From Paenibacillus_E sp964253085 (GTDB taxonomy: Bacteria; Bacillota; Bacilli; Paenibacillales; NBRC-103111): a stretch of DNA of 64,000 nt. Made by a program: the position numbers and the translations under genes. This document shows, piece by piece, positions 54,634-62,726 of the stretch. The notes beneath the pieces were generated by a model. The model saw only the letters and a list, made by a program, of their open reading frames with translations. It made no database searches and was not told where the DNA came from. Within the stretch, counting starts at the first letter, position 1. Every line of letters starts with the position of its first letter. The stretch covers positions 2,852,001 to 2,916,000 of the forward strand of contig NZ_CAXUQH020000001.1 of the NCBI RefSeq assembly GCF_964253085.1, given 5' to 3'.

Positions 54634-56364
54634 ATGAAACGTAAATTTCAATTTTTCTTCCTAGCTATTATGCTCATTGTCTCGCTATTACCTTTATCAG
54701 CTGCAGCACAAGTAACAGATGAATTTGTATTGAGGTCTTCGGCCACTAGTGTCGAGTTAGGAGACAACGTTACGATTGCCGTTTCAGGCGAAGCCCTTAC
54801 AGACTTGTATGCTGCCGAGATAGAATTAACTTATGATGAACAGTTAATAGAGTATTCTGGCTATACTAGCAGACTGAGTGATCAGGCTTACGTACTTGCG
54901 CCTAAAGTACAAAACAACAAAATATTGCTGGTTTTTACGTTAACAGGAAACAAGCTGGGACTAACCGGCGATAAGGATTTATTTACACTTTCGTTTAAAG
55001 CTTCCAAAGTAGGGACAGCTTCCGTCTCCTTAAGTTCTTTGACACCTATCAATAGCCAGCTGGAAAAGAGCAACGGGAACATGGGTAACGGAATTACGTT
55101 GTCGGTTAATAATTCGAACACCGGCACTGGCACTGGAACTGGCACTGGAACTGGAACTGGCTCCCAAGGGACAGAAACTCCGCCATCGCCGGGCACCTCA
55201 GGTACATCTGTTTTGTTACTGGATACATTGACTGCTAATCAGGGTGTTGCTTCTATTGATGTAGCATCAAAAGATCTACTTGAAGCGGGTAAAAATTCCA
55301 AAGATGAATCGGTAACGATTAAAGTCAACTCAGGTTCTGACGTTAAGGAAATCCAACTGAATCTGCCGGCGAAGCAGCTTCAACAACTCAGTTCAGAATC
55401 AGGCGACGTAAAGACGGTAAAGGTTGAGACGGATCTTGCTACGGTTACCATTAATCGGGATGTTCTTGAGAAAAGCACACTGTCGGAAACTTCAAATTTG
55501 CAATTAAGTATTGCCAAGGTAGACCCTGCCAACCTTTCGCAGGATATAAGAGAAGAAGTCGGAAGTTCTGTCGTGTACGATTTTAATTTGAGTTTAGATG
55601 GTAGCAAAATCACAAAATTTAACAAGAAAAGTGTCCTAGTAGAAGTACCGTATACATTGGCACCTAATGAAAAGCATAATCAAGTAGTCATCTACTATAT
55701 AACGGAAGATGGTAAATTGGAAATTGTTAGAAATGGAAAATACAATACCGAAACAGGCAAAGTTCAGTTTCAACCTACTCACTTCAGCAAGTACACGGCT
55801 AATCATGTTCAGGTTTCCTTTAGTGATATGAATGGTTATACATGGGCAAATGAGGCCGTTCTTGGCTTAGCGGCTCGTGAAGTTGTGAGCGGTAGAAGTG
55901 AGGGCCAATTTAATCCGGATGGGGAGGTAACAAGAGGAGAGTTCGTTAAGATGCTGATTCAACTCTTCGATCTAGCGGATTCCTCTGCAACTGCAGCGTT
56001 TACAGATGTTGATCCAGGTGCATGGTACTACAGTTCCATTGCTTCAGCACAGAAGATAGGCCTCGTGCAGGGCAAGGATGATGGTAGTTTCGGTGTGAAC
56101 GACCAGATCAGTCGCGAAGATATGGCGGTGCTTATGTATCGGGCTTCAAAGATGATTAGTACTACAACTGTACAAGCAAATGGTACAACTTCGAATTTCC
56201 TTGATCAGGATCAGATCTCTGCATATGCCATGGATGCTGTTTTGGCTGTGAAACAGGCAGGCTTAATGGACGGAGCGGTAGAGGGCTATTTCGAACCAAA
56301 CGGAAAATCGACGAGAGCACAAGCTGCAACAGTAATCTACAGACTCTTTCAAGCAATGAAATGA
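54634..56364 (+). CDS. Cohesin-SLH surface anchor protein 3
   Basis: A secreted protein of 576 residues. The signal peptide ends near SAAA-QV (about residue 24). Residues about 26-155 form a cohesin (VELGDNVTIAVSG, AEIELTYDEQLIEY), similar to that in the anchor at 49657. A Gly-Thr linker follows (hexamer DNA repeat at 55123-55158), then a beta-rich middle domain (about 190-390) like that of the anchor at 30406, and three SLH repeats (about 395-576) with motifs VTRGE, ISRED and STRAQ. The ATG at 54634 has GAGGGAT upstream; a GTG at 54628 is a weaker option. The enzyme at 56816 carries the dockerin that is its inferred partner. Confidence 0.88.
   Translation: MKRKFQFFFLAIMLIVSLLPLSAAAQVTDEFVLRSSATSVELGDNVTIAVSGEALTDLYAAEIELTYDEQLIEYSGYTSRLSDQAYVLAPKVQNNKILLVFTLTGNKLGLTGDKDLFTLSFKASKVGTASVSLSSLTPINSQLEKSNGNMGNGITLSVNNSNTGTGTGTGTGTGTGSQGTETPPSPGTSGTSVLLLDTLTANQGVASIDVASKDLLEAGKNSKDESVTIKVNSGSDVKEIQLNLPAKQLQQLSSESGDVKTVKVETDLATVTINRDVLEKSTLSETSNLQLSIAKVDPANLSQDIREEVGSSVVYDFNLSLDGSKITKFNKKSVLVEVPYTLAPNEKHNQVVIYYITEDGKLEIVRNGKYNTETGKVQFQPTHFSKYTANHVQVSFSDMNGYTWANEAVLGLAAREVVSGRSEGQFNPDGEVTRGEFVKMLIQLFDLADSSATAAFTDVDPGAWYYSSIASAQKIGLVQGKDDGSFGVNDQISREDMAVLMYRASKMISTTTVQANGTTSNFLDQDQISAYAMDAVLAVKQAGLMDGAVEGYFEPNGKSTRAQAATVIYRLFQAMK
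55123..55158 (+). repeat. Six-unit hexamer repeat coding a Gly-Thr linker
   Basis: Six units of GGCACT or GGAACT encode alternating Gly-Thr in the linker between the cohesin and the middle domain. As the unit is 6 bases, slippage would change linker length without breaking the frame. Confidence 0.8.
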
Positions 56365-56516
56365 GATTAATAAACACAGGCAGCATTCCTATTATGTAGA
56401 ATGACTAGGTTTTAAATTGAAAAAGATTCCTTGGTGAGATGTTAATGGGTTCACGATGCTTGCTAGCAACTGGACCCATGGCTTCAAAGTAAGGATTGTT
56501 GAATGAGAAGTTGTTT

Positions 56517-56530
56517 TGAAAGTGTTTACA
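56517..56530 (+). promoter_or_regulatory. Candidate cre site before the GH30-GH43 enzyme
   Basis: TGAAAGTGTTTACA matches the cre consensus at 13 of 14 positions (T in place of the central C). It lies 28 bases upstream of the small gene at 56559 and suggests catabolite control of the enzyme transcript. Confidence 0.5.
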
Positions 56531-56558
56531 TTAAATGTTGTAGAAGGAGATTATTGTA

Positions 56559-56777
56559 ATGAATATACAGATGATTGAGGAGAAACATCAATACTCAGTT
56601 TGGGAGAGAGTCGATACAAAACGGGCAAAGGGCATGTTGAGCAAGATGAAAGACAGATTGATCAGAGAAAATAAGCTTTCTCCTGATTATGAGTTATCTT
56701 TTATTGCTTATGCGTTAAAAAGTGAAAATATCCTGGTTCTTGCTGCAGATAAGCTGAACGTGCCTGATTCTAGTTAA
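56559..56777 (+). CDS. Small protein of unknown function (72 residues)
   Basis: A short gene with GAAGGAG 8 bases before the ATG. The predicted protein of 72 residues is charged and mostly helical (MLSKMKDRLIREN and LSFIAYALKSENILVLAADKL), without signal peptide or membrane segment, so it is probably cytoplasmic. No family is recognised. It sits 38 bases before the giant enzyme gene at 56816 and below a cre site, so the two are probably co-transcribed. A regulatory or chaperone-like role is possible but unsupported. Confidence 0.6.
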   Translation: MNIQMIEEKHQYSVWERVDTKRAKGMLSKMKDRLIRENKLSPDYELSFIAYALKSENILVLAADKLNVPDSS

Positions 56778-56815
56778 TTAATTAAAAATTTATTTTTTAT
56801 GAAGGGAAGTAAAAA

Positions 56816-59800
56816 ATGGGGAAAGAAAAAGCTAAATCAAGAGCAACTTTAAAAATTTCTCTTTGTCTTAGTCTGATATTAACATCTATGCTTAGTTTTA
56901 ATACGAGTACAAATGCTGCAGCTGTACCTACAGTTAATATTGATTATAATATTGAAAAGCAGGAAATCGACGGCTTTGGTGCATCCAACGCCTGGTCGAC
57001 AGGGATTGTACAAAATCTCGCAAACCCACCACAGAAGGAAATACTGGATGCGCTTTTTAGTACTTCTAATGGCGCAGGTCTTAGTATGGTTAGAAACAGG
57101 CTTCCTTATGACATCGTATCGGAATCAGGCACATGGAATTGGAATAATTGGGATATTAATGGTACAACCTGGCTTTTTAATAAAATAAAAACTGATTATA
57201 ACGTAACCAAATTTTTCACTACTCCCTGGACACCTCCGCCGTTTATGAAGACTGGCAGCACAGGAACATTCGGAGAAATCGGTGGTAAGCTCAGAACTGA
57301 TAAATATCAGGCATATGCTGATTTCCTAGCTGACTATGTGACTGGATTTAAGACCAATAAGGGAATCGATATCTCAGCCATATCTATACAAAATGAGCCA
57401 AACTGGGCGCCGAATTATGAATCTAGCAGTTGGACTGGGGATGATTTTAACAATTTTATAAAGGGTTATCTAAAGCCTACCTTTGCCCAAAAAGGTGTGA
57501 CTGCGAAGCTTATTATGCCAGAGGGGTTAAATTTCAGCGAAGATCTGGCTGTTCCAGCATTGAATGATGCCGATAGCAGGGATCGCGTAGATATTGTAGG
57601 TGTACACCAGTATGCCGTAAATCAACAAGATCCAAATCTTGGAGCGAAGTGGTTGACGCAAACGAAGCTTTATAATAAAAAGTTATGGGTGACAGAAGCT
57701 TCTATAGGTGAACTCAATGATCCAACCATAAATGACGGTATCTATTGGGCGAAAATGATTCATAAGGATATGACGGTAGCAGAAGTAAATGCGTTTAACT
57801 ACTGGTGGCTTTGGAATAACACAAAAGACAGTGTAAATTCTGTTGGAGACAAAGGCGCACTAATTACATTTCATACGGATGATAATGGTGCTGTCAAAAG
57901 TTACGATTTGAATAAAAGATTGTTTACTCTTGGTCAATACAGCAGATTTATCAGGCCGGGTTATAAAAGAGTCAATTCGGATGTAACCCCAGCAACGGGT
58001 GTATATACAACTGCGTATAAAGACCCTTCCAATGGAAAGTTAGTTATTACAGCTATAAATGACAATGACAATGACACTGCATTAACGTTCAATGTAAATG
58101 GTAAAGCTGTAAAATCGTTTACTACTTATAGAACTTCGTCTAGTGAGAATATTGCAAATTTAGGCGATACCACTGTAAATGGAAGCTCACTTCAAGCCAT
58201 GCTTAAGGGGAAAAGTGTTACAACTTTCTATGCAGACGTTTATACACCAATTGCCAAGAACCCAATAATATGGGCGGATGTACCGGATGTTGATGTGATC
58301 AGAGTAAATGATACTTATTATATGACCAGTACTACCATGCACGTGAATCCTGGTGTTCCTATCATGAAGTCCAAGGATCTTGTAAATTGGGAGATCGTCA
58401 ATTATGTGTATGATATTCTTGCGTCTACGGATAAACAAACGCTTTCGAATGGGCAGAACATATACGGGCAAGGCTCATGGGCAAGCAGCATAAGATACAA
58501 TAATGGCAAGTTTTATGTGGTATTTGCCTCCAATGATACGGGTAAAACGTATATCTTTCAAACCACTGACATAGAAAAGGGCACATGGGAAAAGTATGAG
58601 CTTGCCGGTGGTGTTTATCATGATATGTCATTGCTGTTTGATGATGACGGACGTGTATATATGGTATATGGCGGCGGAGCCATTAAGATTATTGAACTTA
58701 CTTCAGATGCCACAGCGATCAAAGCAGGCGGAATGAATAAAACAATCATTCAAAATGCAAGCGCTCCCGGAGGATCCGGTGGTCTTGGAGCTGAAGGCTC
58801 GCACATTCATAAAATTAACGGTAAATATTACATCTTCAATATATCATGGCCATCAGGAAGCATTCGTACTGAATTAGTACACAGGGCTGATACAATAGAT
58901 GGCACTTATGAAGGAAAGATTGCTTTAAGATCGGGTAGTACTTCCAACAGTGCTGGTGTAGCACAGGGGGGGATTGTTCAAGAGGCTGACGGAAAATGGT
59001 ACGGCATGTTGTTTCAGGATTATGGGTCCGTAGGACGTATACCTTACATTGTGCCGATGACTTGGAGTCAGGATGGATGGCCTGTATTCGGGGATGTCAA
59101 TGACACTGGGATTCCTGCTGCACTTTCAAAATCCTGGGTTTCATCAGATAACTTTGATCAGAGAAATGAGAAAGTTGGTGCTTATCATACAGAAGTAGCT
59201 AGTGGCGAAAATGACTACAATGGATCCAATCTGGCATTAGTATGGCAATGGAACCATAATCCTGATAATAGATTCTGGTCTCTTACCAATCGGTCAGGGT
59301 ATCTAAGACTCACTACCGGAAGAACGAGCACTAGTATTCTTGATGCCAAAAATACGCTTACACAAAGAACCTTCGGACCGGAAAGTTCAGGAACAATTGC
59401 TATCGATGTTAGCCATATGAAAGACGGGGATTATGCAGGAATTGCCGCCTTCCAACAGAACTACGGGTTTGTCGGTGTTAAAATGTCCGGCACTACAAAA
59501 TCTGTTGTTATGGTGAATGGAAGTTCAGGGTCAGCAGTGGAAGTAGCAAGTGTCCCCCTTACTCAGAACACCGTATATGTAAGGACTGAATTGGACTTTA
59601 AGAATAGGACAGATAAAGCAAAGTTCTATTTCAGTCTTGACGGTGAGCGTTGGTCATCCATAGGAAATACACTTCAAATGTCATATACACTTCCTCATTT
59701 TATGGGCTACCGATTTGCCTTATTCAATTATTCAACAAAGACAACAGGTGGTTACGTTGACTTCGACTATTTCAAATTAGATGACAAGTTGGTTGGTTCA

Positions 59801-61396
59801 AACTTTGATACGAATTTGAAGTCACTCCAGGTAAACGATACACAAGTGAATGGGTTTAGTCCAAGTGCATACACCTATTCTCTAGATGTTCCTGCAGGAT
59901 CGGTTCCGCCGCAAGTTACTGCTGCTTCAAATGATCTTGGCGCGAGTGTTACGATTATACAAGCATCGGCGGTACCCGGAAAGGCCACGGTGACTGTAAG
60001 CAGGGAAGGCTTACAAGCTACGGTATATACCATTAATTTTAATACACCAGCCATCGTGGCCGTTGAGGCAGAAGCTGCAGCAGCAAACTCAGCCAATGCC
60101 TATGTATTTGGCACCGCAAATGGCCATACCTGGTCGCTTGTTGACGGATTGTCCACGAAAGCTATGCAATTTAGTCCAGATGATGGTATTGCTGTCACAC
60201 CAGGTACTGATGCTGCTAGCCTCGCTGCTGGTTCCCGACTGAATTACAAGATCAACTTTACAACTGCAGGAACCTACTATGTCTGGATACTTGCCAAGAG
60301 TCATAGTTTCCAAACGGACTCCGTCCACGTTGGATTGGATAATACGTATAAATTCACTTCTAACGGTATTCAGAACGTGAGTAACAGTCAGTTTAAATGG
60401 GTCAATCTCAGTAATGGGGGTACACTTGTAACTGGTGGCACTCCATTGAATATTACCGCTGGTGTGCATGAATTGAACTTATGGGGAAGGGAATCTGGCT
60501 TAATCATAGACCGGATATATGTAACCACAAGCGATGCAACCACAGATCCTGTTTGGCCTCAGCCGCTTGTACCTACAGCTGCCATTTCAGCAGACATCAG
60601 TGTGCAGCCTGGAAGCAGCTTTACAGTGGGAGTTAGCCTGAACAATGTGACACAAAGTGTTTATGCCCAGGACATCACCTTATCTTATGATTCCAACATA
60701 TTTGACTATGTGAGTGCGGCAGGTGCAAACAACATCCAGATCGTATCAGAGGATAAAGCCACCGCTGGGAAAGTGAGACTCATCACCGCTAATACGGGGG
60801 GAGGGATATCTGGAGCCAGTACACCGGTTCTAAATCTAACCTTCAAGGTAAAGGCTGGTGTTCAGAATACCAGCGGAACAATTGCAGCTGCCCAGGTAAA
60901 GCTTGGTGTGGCTCCAGAGGGAACTGTGATTCAAGCGGAGCTTGGCAGTAAGAGCATTTCAGTAGGCAGTATTGGAGTAGTTGTAGATAAGACCGCTTTG
61001 ATAACAGCCATTACGAGTGCACAGGGCTTTTATGACGCAGCGGTCGTTGGTACAGCGGCAGGTCAATACCCGCAGGCAGCCAAGGATGTATTCGGTGCAT
61101 CCCTCATTGTAGCAAAAGCTGTAAAAGACAACCAAAGTGCGACACAGTCCCAGGTTGACAGTGCCGCAACAGCACTAGGCAATGCAAGCGATACCTTCAA
61201 GGCAGCTGTTGTTAAGTCTGCAGACCTTAACAAGGATGGAAGCATCAATGTAGGTGATCTTGCGATGGTTGCTTACTATTACGGTAAGAATTCCAATAGC
61301 ACAGACTGGGCGGCAGCTAAGATTGCAGATATGAATAACGATAATAAGATCGATATTAGTGATCTTGCGTTTGTTGCGTCAAAGTTACTCCAATAA
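56816..61396 (+). CDS. Secreted bifunctional GH30-GH43 xylan enzyme with cohesin, FIVAR and dockerin modules
   Basis: A secreted protein of 1526 residues, signal peptide ending near TNA-AA. GH30 (about 40-455) has the TTPWTPPPFMKT stretch, acid/base Glu in SIQNEPNW (about 194) and nucleophile Glu in LWVTEASI (about 293), resembling xylanases of this family. GH43 (about 480-770) has its base Asp in DVPDVDVI, modulator Asp in YHDMSLL and acid Glu in GAEGSHIH, followed by a concanavalin-like GH43 C-terminal domain (about 777-995) as in beta-xylosidases. Next come a cadherin-like beta sandwich (about 1001-1075), a CBM/malectin-like module (about 1081-1250), cohesin (about 1251-1385), one FIVAR (about 1390-1465) and a dockerin (about 1466-1526, loops DLNKDGSINVGD and DMNNDNKIDISD). 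It probably combines backbone cleavage and xylose or arabinose release. GGGAAGT stands before the ATG. Confidence 0.9.
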   Translation: MGKEKAKSRATLKISLCLSLILTSMLSFNTSTNAAAVPTVNIDYNIEKQEIDGFGASNAWSTGIVQNLANPPQKEILDALFSTSNGAGLSMVRNRLPYDIVSESGTWNWNNWDINGTTWLFNKIKTDYNVTKFFTTPWTPPPFMKTGSTGTFGEIGGKLRTDKYQAYADFLADYVTGFKTNKGIDISAISIQNEPNWAPNYESSSWTGDDFNNFIKGYLKPTFAQKGVTAKLIMPEGLNFSEDLAVPALNDADSRDRVDIVGVHQYAVNQQDPNLGAKWLTQTKLYNKKLWVTEASIGELNDPTINDGIYWAKMIHKDMTVAEVNAFNYWWLWNNTKDSVNSVGDKGALITFHTDDNGAVKSYDLNKRLFTLGQYSRFIRPGYKRVNSDVTPATGVYTTAYKDPSNGKLVITAINDNDNDTALTFNVNGKAVKSFTTYRTSSSENIANLGDTTVNGSSLQAMLKGKSVTTFYADVYTPIAKNPIIWADVPDVDVIRVNDTYYMTSTTMHVNPGVPIMKSKDLVNWEIVNYVYDILASTDKQTLSNGQNIYGQGSWASSIRYNNGKFYVVFASNDTGKTYIFQTTDIEKGTWEKYELAGGVYHDMSLLFDDDGRVYMVYGGGAIKIIELTSDATAIKAGGMNKTIIQNASAPGGSGGLGAEGSHIHKINGKYYIFNISWPSGSIRTELVHRADTIDGTYEGKIALRSGSTSNSAGVAQGGIVQEADGKWYGMLFQDYGSVGRIPYIVPMTWSQDGWPVFGDVNDTGIPAALSKSWVSSDNFDQRNEKVGAYHTEVASGENDYNGSNLALVWQWNHNPDNRFWSLTNRSGYLRLTTGRTSTSILDAKNTLTQRTFGPESSGTIAIDVSHMKDGDYAGIAAFQQNYGFVGVKMSGTTKSVVMVNGSSGSAVEVASVPLTQNTVYVRTELDFKNRTDKAKFYFSLDGERWSSIGNTLQMSYTLPHFMGYRFALFNYSTKTTGGYVDFDYFKLDDKLVGSNFDTNLKSLQVNDTQVNGFSPSAYTYSLDVPAGSVPPQVTAASNDLGASVTIIQASAVPGKATVTVSREGLQATVYTINFNTPAIVAVEAEAAAANSANAYVFGTANGHTWSLVDGLSTKAMQFSPDDGIAVTPGTDAASLAAGSRLNYKINFTTAGTYYVWILAKSHSFQTDSVHVGLDNTYKFTSNGIQNVSNSQFKWVNLSNGGTLVTGGTPLNITAGVHELNLWGRESGLIIDRIYVTTSDATTDPVWPQPLVPTAAISADISVQPGSSFTVGVSLNNVTQSVYAQDITLSYDSNIFDYVSAAGANNIQIVSEDKATAGKVRLITANTGGGISGASTPVLNLTFKVKAGVQNTSGTIAAAQVKLGVAPEGTVIQAELGSKSISVGSIGVVVDKTALITAITSAQGFYDAAVVGTAAGQYPQAAKDVFGASLIVAKAVKDNQSATQSQVDSAATALGNASDTFKAAVVKSADLNKDGSINVGDLAMVAYYYGKNSNSTDWAAAKIADMNNDNKIDISDLAFVASKLLQ
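60058..61393 (+). repeat. CBM-cohesin-FIVAR-dockerin cassette, copy 2
   Basis: Homologous to 52910-54478. The cohesin and dockerin parts show long identical stretches, whereas the catalytic halves of the two genes are unrelated, as expected for a mobile C-terminal cassette. Confidence 0.85.
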
Positions 61397-61595
61397 GTGA
61401 TACACTCGTTCGGTGTGATTATACTTATAAGTCCGCCGTGTGAATGTAACGGATGTAGCTGGTATTGGTCTATCGATTCAGTCAGATCCACTAGCACCTG
61501 TAGAGTGAAAAATTCAGTTTGAGTTCTTCTTGCCTAGTCATAACGTACCTTCATACGCATAGTAAACCTTCTCGGAAAATAATCAAACAAGCGAA

Positions 61596-61624
61596 AGGGG
61601 CTGCCATTAGGCAGCCTCTTTTGT
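61596..61624 (+). terminator. Intrinsic terminator after the GH30-GH43 gene
   Basis: AGGGGCTGCC at 61596-61605 pairs with GGCAGCCTCTT at 61610-61620 (one mismatch) around a four-base loop, followed by TTTG. It is about 200 bases downstream of the stop; the rest of the gap to 61798 holds no other recognised feature. Confidence 0.75.
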
Positions 61625-61797
61625 ACGTGTGGTTAAATGAAACATAAGCGGAAAAATGGCACATACCCTGGAGGAGCTAAATGGTTCACGATATGGCAAT
61701 TTGGAGATGTTCTCGCTTTGACGAGGCGCTTATACTGAGGTTGCACTATCCAAAAATCTTTGAACAGGACATTTTAAAAGCAAGGAGTGAGGCAATT

Positions 61798-62724
61798 GTG
61801 GATCCATTAACCATGCGCGGTATTATTACGGTTTTGAACACCCCGTTCACCATACAGAACGAGCTTGACGAGGCTTCGCTGCGGCGAAATGTCCGGTTGG
61901 CAATGGACGCGGGGGTCGTGGGCTTTCTTGTGCCTGGTCTGGCTGCTGAACTATATCACTTGACACCAGAGGAAAGGCTACGTATGACTCAGGTTGTGGT
62001 GGAGGAAGCAGGCGGCCGTGTTCCAGTCATCGGAGGAGCAACGGCGGCTTCTCCTGTTGAAAGGTTGAAGTATGCAGAACAATTTATCGGACTTGGATGT
62101 GCTGGAATCCTTGTGAATATTCCGTATCAGGATGATCAGCAATACGAGCGGGATGTGCGGGTGATTGCCGGTGTTAATCCTGGCTTTTTGATGCTGCAAG
62201 ACTGGGATCCTTCTGGTTTCGGTGTGCCTGTGCCGCTAATCGCCAAGCTATTCCGCGAGATTGAGGCCTTCCGCAGCTATAAAATCGAAGTGGTTCCTGC
62301 TGGTGTAAAGTACAGTCAGGTCCTGGAAGCGACGGGCGGCGGCCTGCATGTTGCTGGAGGATGGGCCGTGACACAGTTTATTGAAGGATTGGACCGTGGG
62401 ATTCATGCTTTTATGCCGACTGGTATGCATGAAGTGTATACCACGATATACCGAAAGTACGCGGAAGGGAAAAGAGAAGAGGCTGTAAGGATATTTTATC
62501 AGCTGCTGCCCGTTTTGGCATTTGCGAATCAGCATCTGGATGTGTCCATCCATTTTTTTAAACGACTCCTATACAGGCAAGGCATATACGAAACCCCACA
62601 CGTGAGAGAACCGATTTTACCGTTTGACCCCTGCCATGAGCGGATTGCGGATGAATTAATAACTTATATCTCTCAGTTGACGTTAAATGAATGCTCTAAA
62701 AATAATGAAGTACGGGAGGAATAA
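61798..62724 (+). CDS. Dihydrodipicolinate synthase family aldolase/lyase
   Basis: A cytoplasmic TIM-barrel protein of about 308 residues of the DHDPS/N-acetylneuraminate lyase family. The start of the barrel is GIITVLNTPFT, with the family's GVVGFLVPG turn; a Schiff-base Lys candidate is in VPAGVKYSQV. These enzymes cleave or condense keto-acids, and sugar-acid aldolases belong here. I prefer the GTG at 61798 with AAGGAG 10 bases upstream, because homologs begin just before the barrel. An in-frame ATG at 61681 with GGAGGAG gives a 39-residue extension that does not resemble the family and could equally be real. The stop is 2 bases before the next start, so it is coupled to the GH38 gene. Specific substrate is unknown. 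Confidence 0.85.
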   Translation: MDPLTMRGIITVLNTPFTIQNELDEASLRRNVRLAMDAGVVGFLVPGLAAELYHLTPEERLRMTQVVVEEAGGRVPVIGGATAASPVERLKYAEQFIGLGCAGILVNIPYQDDQQYERDVRVIAGVNPGFLMLQDWDPSGFGVPVPLIAKLFREIEAFRSYKIEVVPAGVKYSQVLEATGGGLHVAGGWAVTQFIEGLDRGIHAFMPTGMHEVYTTIYRKYAEGKREEAVRIFYQLLPVLAFANQHLDVSIHFFKRLLYRQGIYETPHVREPILPFDPCHERIADELITYISQLTLNECSKNNEVREE

Positions 62725-62726
62725 CC

